A stretch of 64,000 nt of DNA from Rhodococcus oryzae (GTDB lineage: Bacteria; Actinomycetota; Actinomycetes; Mycobacteriales; Mycobacteriaceae): assembly GCF_005049235.1 (NCBI RefSeq), contig NZ_SUMD01000005.1:186001-250000 (forward strand), read 5' to 3'. The translations under genes were made by a program, and so were the position numbers. A model generated the notes under the pieces. It was not told the origin of the DNA. It searched no databases and saw nothing but the letters and a program-made list of their open reading frames with translations. Of the stretch, positions 1 to 7,461 are shown in pieces (positions within the stretch are counted from its first letter, which is position 1; each line of letters begins with the position of its first letter).

Positions 1-216
1 CGTCCCCGAGTACTGGGCCGCGCCGAGCACGACGATGGCGTCGGCCTTGGTCGGGTCGTCGATCCGGGCGACCTGCCACACGCGTGCCGCGGTGCCGCCG
101 ACCAACAGCAGGCCCATCAGCACGGCACCGGCAATGGTGCGGCGCGTCCAGCGGGCAAGGGTGCCCCCGAAACCGAGCCGGTCGGCTTCGCGCACGCGCA
201 CAACTGGTGAACTCAC
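1..216 (-). CDS. YdcF/SanA-like DUF218 membrane protein (N-terminal part)
   Basis: The gene runs off the left edge, so only about 72 N-terminal residues are seen. A basic stretch (ARWTRRT) is followed by one hydrophobic helix (IAGAVLMGLLLVGGTAA) and then ADAIVVLGAAQYSGT, which is the start of the DUF218 (YdcF/SanA) fold, whose members sit at the membrane and are linked to envelope integrity. The GTG at 216 is chosen as the most upstream reasonable start; two further GTG codons lie a few codons inside, and no strong ribosome site decides between them. Family assignment rests on the VVLGAAQYSGT motif. Confidence 0.65.
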   Translation of the reverse strand, partial: MSSPVVRVREADRLGFGGTLARWTRRTIAGAVLMGLLLVGGTAARVWQVARIDDPTKADAIVVLGAAQYSGT

Positions 217-316
217 TCCGCAAGTCTGCCAGCCGCACGCCGCGGTGCGCCTCACGGCGCGCCAGAGCCACCGCCATCCGAGCCGATCGGCCGGAACCCG
301 ACCCTGACCCGGGAAC

Positions 317-352
317 GACGAACGCCCCCACCCGATCGTGGGGGCGTTCGTC
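317..352 (-). terminator. Rho-independent terminator of the 29-aa micro-protein gene
   Basis: A perfect 14-bp stem (GACGAACGCCCCCA paired with its complement) with an 8-base loop lies 12 bases beyond the stop codon of the small minus-strand gene. The same ACGAACGCCC stem core is reused at 4301-4343. Confidence 0.8.
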
Positions 353-364
353 AGGCTGCTGTCG

Positions 365-454
365 TCAGCTGAACGACGTGAGCAGCTGAAGGAAGTTGGA
401 TCCGAGCAACGACACCATGTTGAACTGCGCCAGGATCGTTCCGATGATTTCCAC
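365..454 (-). CDS. 29-aa hydrophobic micro-protein, PorA/PorH-like candidate
   Basis: A GTG start is preceded by GGAGG at good spacing and encodes a 29-residue, highly hydrophobic peptide (MEIIGTILAQF...LLTSFS) with no signal peptide. It has its own terminator at 317-352 and a conserved regulatory element (484-568) about 30 bases upstream of the start, so it is a complete transcription unit rather than a chance ORF. Size, lack of a signal sequence, hydrophobic helix and serine-rich end recall the corynebacterial alpha-helical porins PorA/PorH, although I see no direct sequence homology. A toxin-like or quorum peptide is the main alternative. Confidence 0.7.
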   Translation of the reverse strand: MEIIGTILAQFNMVSLLGSNFLQLLTSFS

Positions 455-483
455 TTCATCCTCCGTTTATGCGTACCTCATGG

Positions 484-568
484 GATGTGACCTGCGCCAC
501 GGCCTCGAAAGATAGTGCCAGGCCGTTGCCGCGCATACCCGCCACATGACCGGTGCGGGTACCTGTTT
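484..568 (-). promoter_or_regulatory. Regulatory element C (20-bp box plus CRP/GlxR-like site)
   Basis: Read on the minus strand, the box at 546-565 is CAGGTACC-N5-CGGTCAT. It is followed by CATGTGGCGGGTATG, a -10-like CTATCT, and at 486-501 CGTGGCGCAGGTCACA, close to the CRP/GlxR consensus TGTGA-N6-TCACA. The same order occurs in elements A, B and D. It lies just upstream of the 29-aa gene. Confidence 0.75.
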
Positions 569-666
569 CTCCCGGGAATGCCCGAACTCCGTCCCGTTCC
601 TCGGCGACAGCGGCACGGCCCTCGGATCACAGCGCGAATTCCGCCGATGCCGATAGATTCAGTGCC

Positions 667-2697
667 ATGGCACTCGCACAGTCGCACGCTCGCGGTCGAC
701 ACGTCTCCCACCGCATCTCGATCGCCGCGGCAACGGCCTCAGTGCTGGCGCTGCTCGGTCTGATCTGCCTGCCCGGCGTGGCGGCCGCCGAGACGCCGTT
801 CCGGATGCCGGGCCAGATCTCGGATCGGGTCGGCGCCCTGGACGACGCCGAGCGCGCCGACGTGCGGGCCGCACTCGACGCGCTGTTCGACGAGCAGCAC
901 GTGCAGCTCTGGGTGACCTATGTCGCGGGCTTCGACGGCATGGACGCCGGGCAATGGGCGAGCAAGACGGCGCAGCAGAGCGGGCTCGGCGACAACAGCG
1001 CGCTGCTGGCGGTGGCGACCGAGGACCGCGCCTACGCCCTCGACCTGCCGCCGAACCTGAGCAACGTCAGCACCGCCGAGATCGACAGCATCGAGCAGGA
1101 CGCCATCGTTCCCGCTCTGCGACAGGATGATTGGGCCGGTGCCGCGATCGCGGCCGCGGGCGGAATCGACGACGCGATGAGCTCGTCGGGGTCCGGGTCC
1201 ACCGCCAAGTACCTGCTCATCGGTGGCGGCGTCGTGGTCGTCGGGGCCGGCGGCGTGGTGCTGTACTCCCGCCGGAAGAAGGGTGAGCGGATCCGACAGG
1301 GCATCGAGGCGGCCAAGGACGTCGACTGGACGAACCCGACCGCCATCGCGGCCCTGCCGATCGAGACCCTCGATGCCAGGGCCAAGGAGGTGCTCGTGGA
1401 GACGGACAACGCGATCCGTACCAGCGAGGAGGAGCTGAACCTGGCCCGCGGCGAGTTCGGCGATCAGGCGACCGCGCCGTTCATCGCCGCCTACGACACC
1501 GCGAAGACCACCCTCGCCTCGGCGTTCACCCTCCGCCAGCGCCTGGACGACGACCTCCCCGAAACCCCGGATCAGAAGCGGGACATGCTGATCCAGCTGA
1601 TCTCGACCTGCAGCCGGGCCGATAAGGAGCTCAATTCGCGGGTGACGGAGTTCGACGGGATGCGCGACCTGCTCCTCGACGCGCCCGCCCGTCTCGACGC
1701 CCTCACCCAGGACGTCGTGGAGCTGACCGTCCGGGTCCCGCAGTCGGAGACCACACTCGCCGGGCTGCAGAACGAGTTCCCGGCGCCCGCGCTCGCATCT
1801 GTGTCGGGGAATGTCGCGATGGCGCAGCAGCAGCTGACGTTCGCCGACCAGAACATCACCGCGGGCCGCGAGGCCGCCGCGCTGCCCGCGGGTAAGCAGG
1901 GTCCCGCCGTCGTCGCGATCCGGGCCGCGGAGGGTGCGATCGCGCAGGTCCGGGAGCTGCTCGACGGCGTCGACCACGCCGCGGACAACATCCGCACCGC
2001 CATCGCCACCCTGCCCGCGGTCCTCGACGACGCCCACAAGGACATCGCGGCCGCGGCCGCGTTGGCCCAGCACGGCGGCCAGCCCCTCGCCTCGGCCAAG
2101 GCCGCGACCGAGTCTGCGCTGGCGCAGGCCGAGGCCCTCAAGGACAGCGACCCACTCGGGGCGTTCACCGCGATCGTCAAGGCGGACAACGAACTCGACA
2201 CCGTCCTGGCCACCGCAATGGACGCCAAGGAGCAGACCGAGCGGGCCGCGCAGCGCCTCGCCCAGGACCTCACGGTCGCCCAGTCGCAGATCACCGCGGC
2301 CAAGGACTACGTCACCACCCGCCGCGGGGCCGTCGGCGCGGAGGCCCGCACCCGGCTCTCGGAGGCGGAACGCCATTTCGACGCCGCCCGCCAGCTCAGT
2401 CAGTCCGACCCGGCGAAGGCGCTGCAGCACGCGAAGGCCGCGGGCGACCTCGGGGCCCGGGCACTGCGACTCGCGCAGGGCGACGTGCAGACCTGGGAGG
2501 CGAGCAGGCAGCCGCGGAACTCCGGGAGCAACGCCGGCGCGATCCTCGGCGGCATCCTGATCGAGTCGATGATGCGCGGCGGGATGAGCGGCGGCTGGGG
2601 CAACCGCGGCGGCGGAGGCGGTGGCGGCGGCCGCGGCCCCGGCTCGTTCGGCGGTCCGAGCAGCTCCGGACGGATCAGTCGCAGCGGGCGGTTCTAG
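667..2697 (+). CDS. TPM-domain secreted membrane protein with long coiled-coil (Rv2345-like)
   Basis: The 676-residue product has an N-terminal signal/anchor (about residues 15-38), a TPM domain (about 45-165, including LWVTYVAGFDGM and LLAVATEDRAYALDL), a transmembrane helix near 180-200 (YLLIGGGVVVVGAGGVVLY) followed by RRKKG, a long Ala/Glu/Gln-rich helical region to about residue 630, and a Gly-rich tail. Length and domain order match M. tuberculosis Rv2345. TPM domains occur in acid phosphatases and membrane-protein repair factors; the role here is unknown. The ATG at 667 is chosen because it gives a normal signal peptide; a GTG at 553 would add 38 unlikely residues. The gene is convergent with 2705-3094. 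Confidence 0.85.
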   Translation: MALAQSHARGRHVSHRISIAAATASVLALLGLICLPGVAAAETPFRMPGQISDRVGALDDAERADVRAALDALFDEQHVQLWVTYVAGFDGMDAGQWASKTAQQSGLGDNSALLAVATEDRAYALDLPPNLSNVSTAEIDSIEQDAIVPALRQDDWAGAAIAAAGGIDDAMSSSGSGSTAKYLLIGGGVVVVGAGGVVLYSRRKKGERIRQGIEAAKDVDWTNPTAIAALPIETLDARAKEVLVETDNAIRTSEEELNLARGEFGDQATAPFIAAYDTAKTTLASAFTLRQRLDDDLPETPDQKRDMLIQLISTCSRADKELNSRVTEFDGMRDLLLDAPARLDALTQDVVELTVRVPQSETTLAGLQNEFPAPALASVSGNVAMAQQQLTFADQNITAGREAAALPAGKQGPAVVAIRAAEGAIAQVRELLDGVDHAADNIRTAIATLPAVLDDAHKDIAAAAALAQHGGQPLASAKAATESALAQAEALKDSDPLGAFTAIVKADNELDTVLATAMDAKEQTERAAQRLAQDLTVAQSQITAAKDYVTTRRGAVGAEARTRLSEAERHFDAARQLSQSDPAKALQHAKAAGDLGARALRLAQGDVQTWEASRQPRNSGSNAGAILGGILIESMMRGGMSGGWGNRGGGGGGGGRGPGSFGGPSSSGRISRSGRF

Positions 2698-2704
2698 GCC
2701 GCGG

Positions 2705-3094
2705 TCAGGCGGTCACCTCGATCACGTCGAGCGCCCGCTCGATCGCGTCGGCGAGGGTGCTGCGCTCGTCGTCGGCCCACATGAACAGCCCGGCTACCAG
2801 CGCGGCCAGCACGGATGACGCGGCAACGCGGGCCACGTCGCCGGTCGCGCCGTCGGCGACGAGCTGATCGATGATGGCGCGCTCGGTGTTTCCCGTCGAG
2901 CGCCACACGTCCCCACGGAGGGAGGGCGTGCTCGCTGCGATGCGAATTCGGCGCCGGATCATCGGCGCATCGGGTTCGGGCAGCGTCCGCCAGGCCGCAC
3001 GGATGCCGCGTGCCGCCCGGGTGAACGGGGGCAGGTCGCGGGGCTGTCCCGCGATCGCCGCCGTCAACACGGGGTCGTATCGATCGTCGAGCAC
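2705..3094 (-). CDS. TetR-type C-terminal domain protein lacking the DNA-binding half
   Basis: The 129-residue product resembles the ligand-binding C-terminal half of TetR/MftR regulators (MIRRRIRIAASTPSLRGDVW...VAASSVLAALVAGLFMW...LADAIERALDVIE). There is no helix-turn-helix, because the reading begins 25 bases after the mycolyltransferase stop codon. The GTG start has an excellent ribosome site (AAGGAGAA, 4 bases away), so it may be translated and co-transcribed with the mycolyltransferase. It is either a remnant left by a deletion that joined it to the upstream gene, or a genuine HTH-less ligand-binding protein. Confidence 0.5.
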   Translation of the reverse strand: MLDDRYDPVLTAAIAGQPRDLPPFTRAARGIRAAWRTLPEPDAPMIRRRIRIAASTPSLRGDVWRSTGNTERAIIDQLVADGATGDVARVAASSVLAALVAGLFMWADDERSTLADAIERALDVIEVTA

Positions 3095-3119
3095 GAGATT
3101 CTCCTTCGCAGGAAGATGG

Positions 3120-4256
3120 CTAGGCGAGCCCGAGCGAGCGCGCGAGGGTCGGCCACGCCTTGGGCAGCTGGTTCTCCCAGTAGATCCAGGCGTGGGTTCC
3201 GCTCGGTTCGTAGTCGAACGTCGCCGGGATGTTCAGATCCTGCAGTCGGGACTGGAGCCCGCGGGTGCAGGCGTTCGCGGCCGCCTCGATGGATCCACCG
3301 ACGAACACTCTGTCGTTGTAGTCGGCCAGGTCGGGCGTCTCGTACCTGCCGGGCAAACCCGATGCCACCGAGACGTAGATGTCCTTGCCGCGCAGGGCTT
3401 CCGCGTTGCGCAGTGAATCGTGCGCGGCCCATTCCGGCCCGGCGAAATCGCCCCAGACATTCGCCGGGTCGCCGCCCCTCGACGACACCGTCGCCAGCAC
3501 TCTCATACGCCCCAGGTCATCGGTCGTCGAGTAACAGCCGCTGAACACCGCGACGCCGCGGTACATCTCGGGGTGCCGGTGGGCGAGCATCATCGCCCCC
3601 TGCGCCCCCATGGAGGCGCCCATCAGCGACTTGACGCCGTTGGTCTTCAGGCGGGCATCCATCAGTGGAGGCAGTTCCCCGGTGATGAACGTTTCCCACC
3701 GGTGCAGGCCGACGCCAGGGTCGATCCGGTCCCAGTCGGTGTACATGCCGGACACACCGCCGTTGACCATCACGACGTTGACGTTCTTGTCCGCGAAGAA
3801 CTTCGGCACGCCGCCCATGGTCACCCACCCGCTGGTGTCCTCCCCCGCGTCGACCCCTTCGAGCGCGTAGATCGAGGGCCGCGGCACCGAGTTGTCCCGC
3901 GGCAGCGCGACCTCCACGCCGACCGTGCGTCGCAACGCTGGCGAGGCCACCGTGAAACGGCCGAGCTGCTCGGACTTGCGCTCCTCACCGACGATCGCCG
4001 CGGTGGTGATGCCGTCGCGAAGTGCGGGCAACGGCGGGCGCACGTTCTGGAGCGGACCGGGGATCGTCGACCCGGAACTGACGCTGCCCCCGTCGGAACT
4101 GGCCCCGCCACTACCACTTGCCAGGCTTCCGCTCGCGCTGCCCGAGCTTCCCGCGTCCGGTGCGGCCAGCGCGGATGGGGCGATCGGCAGGGCGACGAGC
4201 GCAGCCAGCGAGATGGCGACGACACCGCTGGCAGCGCGAATCGAACCGATGAACAT
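3120..4256 (-). CDS. Secreted mycolyltransferase (antigen 85 / Cmt family)
   Basis: The 378-residue product has a signal peptide (residues 1-31, ending ALA-AP), a Gly/Ser-rich linker (about 32-65), and an alpha/beta-hydrolase domain. The nucleophile serine is in GASMGAQGAMM (about residue 215). The catalytic histidine is in GTHAWIYWENQLPKAW (about 355), which closely matches the antigen-85 GTHSWEYWGAQL motif. The family transfers mycolic acids from trehalose monomycolate to arabinogalactan, trehalose or, in corynebacteria, serines of small membrane proteins. The ATG at 4256 is chosen over the upstream start at 4298 because it gives a canonical signal peptide. It lies between micro-protein and Ig-protein genes, which suggests an accessory enzyme rather than the main cell-wall one. 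Confidence 0.85.
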   Translation of the reverse strand: MFIGSIRAASGVVAISLAALVALPIAPSALAAPDAGSSGSASGSLASGSGGASSDGGSVSSGSTIPGPLQNVRPPLPALRDGITTAAIVGEERKSEQLGRFTVASPALRRTVGVEVALPRDNSVPRPSIYALEGVDAGEDTSGWVTMGGVPKFFADKNVNVVMVNGGVSGMYTDWDRIDPGVGLHRWETFITGELPPLMDARLKTNGVKSLMGASMGAQGAMMLAHRHPEMYRGVAVFSGCYSTTDDLGRMRVLATVSSRGGDPANVWGDFAGPEWAAHDSLRNAEALRGKDIYVSVASGLPGRYETPDLADYNDRVFVGGSIEAAANACTRGLQSRLQDLNIPATFDYEPSGTHAWIYWENQLPKAWPTLARSLGLA

Positions 4257-4300
4257 GGCAATTCCCTGGTACTCGAGGCGCCATGACGGCGCGTTCACGG

Positions 4301-4343
4301 ATCGACGAACGCCCCCATCCGGCGGGTGAGGGCGTTCGTCGAT
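4301..4343 (-). terminator. Terminator of the two-Ig-domain protein
   Basis: A 14-bp stem (ATCGACGAACGCCC and complement) around a 15-base loop, a few bases past the stop codon at 4350. Its core is the same as the terminator at 317-352. Confidence 0.75.
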
Positions 4344-4349
4344 GTGCTG

Positions 4350-5774
4350 TCAGGAGCCGAGTGATCCGGTACCGAGCGATCCGGTGCCGCCGGGGTTACC
4401 ACCCGGGTTACCACCGCCGGAGACGTTCACGCTGGCCGCGGCCGAGGTGGACGGCTTGTTCGCGGCATCTCCGCTGTAGACGGCGGTGACGGCGTGCGCG
4501 CCATCCGCGGTGAAGGTGTGCTTGAGCGTGGCGGTGCCGTTGTTCACGGGGACGGCGTTGCCGATGTTGTTGGCGCCGTCCTTGAACTGGACGGTGCCGG
4601 TGGCGCCCGCGGGGGCGACGGTGGCGGTGAGATCGACGGCGGTGCCGGTTTTGGCGGTTGCCGGGACCTTCAGCGTGGTCGTGCTGTCCACGATGACCGG
4701 ATTGGTGCTGACGGTCACGGTCGCCGGGGCCGAGGTGGACGGCTTGTTGCCGGCGTCACCGCTGTAAACAGCGGTGATGGCGTGCGCGCCATCCGCGGCG
4801 AAGGTGTGGTTGAGCGTGGCGGTGCCGTTGTTCACGGGGACGGCGTTGCCGATGTTGGTGTCGCCGTCCTTGAACTGGACGGTGCCGGTGGCGCCCACGG
4901 GCGCGACGGTAGCGGTGAGGTCGACGGCGGTGCCGGTCTTGGCGGTGGCCGGGACGTTCACCGTGGTGGTGGTAGCGGAAACCGCCGAGCCGACGGTGAT
5001 CGTGGCCAGCGCGCCCGCGCCCGCATTCAATGCCGAACCCTGCGCGTCACGAGGCGTGCAACGGGTCGGCGCCCACTGGTTGCTCCAGAAGAAAGTCGCG
5101 AGGGGCAGGAAGGTGTAGTAGTTCTCGTCGTTGTTGTAGCTACCCGCGCCACCGGCGGTGCGAACCTTCGGGGTGATGACACCGGAGGTACCGGCAACGA
5201 CGGTGACGTCAACAGCGGGGAGCCGGAACCAGCTTTCCCCATTGGCGTTGTTGCTGCCGTCGAGGTTCTTCTTGACCTTCGGCGCCCGGATGCCGCCCTC
5301 GCTGTTGGTACCCGACGACTGACTATTGCCGATGACCTCGTTGTTACCCGAGAGTCGCAGGATCGGACCAGCAGCGTCGGGGCTGCCCGCAGTGTTCACC
5401 CGCAGTACGCTCGGCGCCACGTTGTCGAGGTTGATCCCGGTTCCCGGGACCACATTCGCACTGACAAAAGTGGCGTTCGCAGGGATCTCGTAGTCCACCT
5501 TGAGCCGCGAGATGTTGGTGGTCGTGGCACCGGAATCGCTATCCGGATATGAACTTCCACCCGGTTGGATGCGGTAGGTGAACGTCTCACCCGCCGTCAC
5601 CGATGCCGGTGCGTCGACGGTCATCGACGTGTCGGCCACCTTGTGCACGGTGAGCATCGCGCTGGCCTGGCAGGCGTTCTTGAACGAGGTGGACGTGGGT
5701 GCCGCGGACGCGGTGCCGCCGATCAACAACAGCCCCACGGCTAACGAGGTGATCCGGAAAACAGGTACAGCCAT
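4350..5774 (-). CDS. Secreted surface protein with two Ig-like repeats and GSLGS tail
   Basis: The 474-residue product has a signal peptide (residues 1-25, ending ASA-AP), an N-terminal beta-rich domain of about 230 residues (HKVADTSMTVDAPASVTAG..., divergent from the other paralogs), then two Big_3_5-type Ig-like repeats of about 90 residues ([24 protein letters not shown]...GTVQFKDG...AHAITAVYSGD). It ends in GGNPGGTGSLGTGSLGS. Such repeats act as stalks or binding modules on secreted proteins. The ATG at 5774 has GGAGAGGA upstream. Regulatory element D lies about 100 bases upstream, and the gene has its own terminator at 4301-4343. Confidence 0.8.
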   Translation of the reverse strand: MAVPVFRITSLAVGLLLIGGTASAAPTSTSFKNACQASAMLTVHKVADTSMTVDAPASVTAGETFTYRIQPGGSSYPDSDSGATTTNISRLKVDYEIPANATFVSANVVPGTGINLDNVAPSVLRVNTAGSPDAAGPILRLSGNNEVIGNSQSSGTNSEGGIRAPKVKKNLDGSNNANGESWFRLPAVDVTVVAGTSGVITPKVRTAGGAGSYNNDENYYTFLPLATFFWSNQWAPTRCTPRDAQGSALNAGAGALATITVGSAVSATTTTVNVPATAKTGTAVDLTATVAPVGATGTVQFKDGDTNIGNAVPVNNGTATLNHTFAADGAHAITAVYSGDAGNKPSTSAPATVTVSTNPVIVDSTTTLKVPATAKTGTAVDLTATVAPAGATGTVQFKDGANNIGNAVPVNNGTATLKHTFTADGAHAVTAVYSGDAANKPSTSAAASVNVSGGGNPGGNPGGTGSLGTGSLGS

Positions 5775-5888
5775 GTGAAGTCCTCTCCGAGTAGGTGCGA
5801 GCCCGCGACTGGGGCGGCGCTGAGCAACGCAGGTTGATCAGTCCCGCCACACGTTCAAAGCCACTCGGAAACGGAGACAGGAGCGGAC

Positions 5889-5974
5889 TGTGGCCTGCGC
5901 CACACCGTCGAAAGGTAACGGCCGGCACGCGCCGGAGATATCGGCTATGTGACGGGTGGAAGTACCTGTCTTCT
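5889..5974 (-). promoter_or_regulatory. Regulatory element D (20-bp box plus perfect CRP/GlxR-like palindrome)
   Basis: On the minus strand the box at 5949-5968 reads CAGGTACT-N5-CCGTCAC. A -10-like TTACCT follows, and 5889-5904 reads TGTGGCGCAGGCCACA, a TGTGG-N6-CCACA inverted repeat. It lies upstream of the two-Ig-domain gene. Confidence 0.75.
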
Positions 5975-5980
5975 CCGGCG

Positions 5981-6057
5981 TTACCGCTGGTTCTCGGCGA
6001 TCCAGGCCACGATCTGAGTCCGGGAGGTGAACCCGAACTCGCCAGGAGGTGTTCGAC
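5981..6057 (-). pseudogene. 3' remnant of an ATPase-LuxR regulator gene
   Basis: On the minus strand this stretch matches the last codons of the LuxR genes at 11233 and 26723: VEHILAKLGFTSRTQIVAW.AEN.. is recoverable, but a one-base deletion in the LAKLGF codons shifts the frame. Similarity fades upstream of 6057. It shows that a fourth copy of this regulator family once lay here, directly beside regulatory element D. Confidence 0.75.
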
Positions 6058-6140
6058 TAGCCTTCGTGAGCGGGAGCACCTGGTCGTCGGTCATGCGGTG
6101 TTGGGCGGAGCAGGACGACAGTCGGTTCGGGAACACGAAA

Positions 6141-6171
6141 CGCCCCTGTTCTCCCGAGTAGTACAGGGGCG
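6141..6171 (-). terminator. Terminator of the 36-aa micro-protein gene
   Basis: CGCCCCTGT paired with ACAGGGGCG around a 13-base loop, 39 bases beyond the stop codon at 6210. Confidence 0.6.
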
Positions 6172-6209
6172 CGTCGGGGGTGGTCCGTTACCGCATGGGT
6201 ATTACAGGC

Positions 6210-6320
6210 CTATGCGAAGGGGCAACCCTTGTCGGCGGTGACCTCGGTCTCCATCGAGCCGGAATCGGCTGACCCCAACGCGGGCATCAACATGCTGATC
6301 AGGTCCTGCAGGATGTTCAT
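6210..6320 (-). CDS. 36-aa signal-less micro-protein
   Basis: An ATG preceded by AAGAGGAAGA encodes a 36-residue peptide beginning MNILQDLISMLMPALGSADSGS and ending with an acidic and then CPFA-terminated stretch. The first half can form a hydrophobic helix; there is no signal peptide. A terminator follows at 6141-6171, so it appears to be an independent unit. It resembles the micro-proteins at 365-454 and 17276-17353 in size, N-terminal hydrophobicity and setting, but not in detailed sequence. Function is not known; PorA/PorH-like surface peptide is one hypothesis. Confidence 0.6.
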   Translation of the reverse strand: MNILQDLISMLMPALGSADSGSMETEVTADKGCPFA

Positions 6321-6490
6321 TCTTCCTCTTTCTCGGGAGTTCGGCCAATTCGGCCGCGGGCCAGCATGATTCGCACAAGCCTGCCGCGTGGAGGAACCGA
6401 GCACCCCGAAACAGACTTGTAACACCGGAGCCGTGCCCTCATAGCTCTAGGTGTTGAACGCTCCGCTGCTAGGGTCAAACTGACACTGTG

Positions 6491-6578
6491 AACGGTCACC
6501 GTAGTTGTCATTTCGCCGGTGAAATTGTGGTCATCGAAGCTGGCATTTGTTCGGTCGCCGGTGTCGCAGATCGACTCG
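6491..6578 (+). repeat. Upstream segment of the duplicated unit, copy 1
   Basis: This stretch (AACGGTCACCGTAGTTGTCA... to GCAGATCGACTCG) recurs at 9037-9158 with one extra insertion of about 30 bases in the second copy. It marks the left part of a tandem duplication that includes the Ig-protein genes. In copy 1 it is separated from the promoter element by the CPBP pseudogene. Confidence 0.75.
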
Positions 6579-6589
6579 CACGCCACGAC

Positions 6590-7010
6590 CAGCGAGAGCC
6601 GTCCCAGTTTCAGCTCGGAACACGACCAGCCTGCCCGCGCCGAGGACGAACCCGTACACGGCACTGACCAATACCTGCCACGCGGTCTCATCGAGCGACT
6701 GTCCGAAGAAGAAGTTGCCGACGTGCCACAGGCCGAAGATCAGGGCACGGTGAGCACGCTTCGCCACTTGCCGGACGGGGCGGCCAGGCCTAGAGGGATC
6801 CCCCTGGATGCCAACTCTTCCGACACCCCGACCGCGAGCAGGCCCGCTCGGCCGAGGCCACTGCCGCTACCCGCCCGGGCGCCGATCAGCCCGAGGTCCC
6901 AGGCGGCCGCGAGAACAACGGATCCGGCGAGCGCATCTGTCACCAGCACCCGAGATGCGGGAACCACTCCGGCTGCGTGGCTCCCGATCTTCGTGAACGG
7001 TGGCACCGGG
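6590..7010 (-). pseudogene. Degraded CPBP intramembrane protease gene
   Basis: Two overlapping minus-strand reading frames hold the family hallmarks: VSEELASRGIPLG (the EExxxR motif) in one frame upstream, and ALIFGLWHVGNFFFGQSLDETAWQ...AVYGFVLGA (the conserved histidine motif and last helix) in another frame downstream. The switch lies near 6740-6767. The N-terminal helices and the end are truncated. CPBP proteases are membrane enzymes related to Rce1 and bacteriocin-immunity proteins. It is absent from the second copy of the duplicated unit. Confidence 0.65.
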
Positions 7011-7040
7011 AGATGAGCGGTGTCGTACTGAGCATTTCCG

Positions 7041-7126
7041 AAAAGCAGGTATCTGCCCCGGCCATATGGCGGATATGCCCGGCGCCGGTCCGGCGCTAGC
7101 TTACGAAGCCGTGGCATAGGTCACAC
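7041..7126 (+). promoter_or_regulatory. Regulatory element A
   Basis: The box at 7046-7065 reads CAGGTATC-N5-CGGCCAT. It overlaps the inverted repeat CATAT-GGCGG-ATATG, and is followed by a GC-rich stretch, a -10-like CTAGCTT and the CRP/GlxR-like CGTGGCATAGGTCACA at 7110-7125, with the central TA of the GlxR consensus present. It lies about 260 bases upstream of the leader ORF at 7384. Confidence 0.75.
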
Positions 7127-7383
7127 CCCGATTGGATGCACACGACCGGAGGGAGAACCGGGATCGATTGGCACGATCTCGTCGGTGCATTACCTCGCTC
7201 AGTTCCCGGACCCAACTCGTTCAGTTGCTCAGGTCGCTTTCTGGCAGCTGCAGGTCCGCTGGTTGGCGACCGTAGGTTCTCGCCCTCCGGTTGCCGAGCT
7301 GGTTGGAACGTGTAGCAAATCCCTTCCAGCCTGCGGGGCACGGGTTCCGCAGCCAGGCTTTACCCCTACTCAAAGAGGACACG

Positions 7384-7461
7384 ATGTCGGCAACGACCTT
7401 CTTGATGCTCGGAATCAAGTCGGACGGTCGTCCAGATCCGTCCTTGAAAGGAAAAACGTGA
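7384..7461 (+). CDS. 25-aa leader ORF overlapping the Ig-protein start
   Basis: An ATG preceded by AGAGGACACG encodes 25 residues (MSATTFLMLGIKSDGRPDPS...). Its TGA stop overlaps the GTG start of the next gene (GTGA at 7458-7461), which is the usual arrangement for translational coupling. In the duplicate at 9523 the same ORF has gained one base and reads straight into the secreted protein. It may be a regulatory leader peptide or a micro-protein like those elsewhere in this region. Confidence 0.6.
   Translation: MSATTFLMLGIKSDGRPDPSLKGKT

Noticed and set aside
739-2430. 563-residue open frame antisense to the TPM gene
   Set aside because: It is a high-GC shadow frame: Gly/Arg/Asp-rich, no domain, no ribosome site, opposite to a gene with clear domains.
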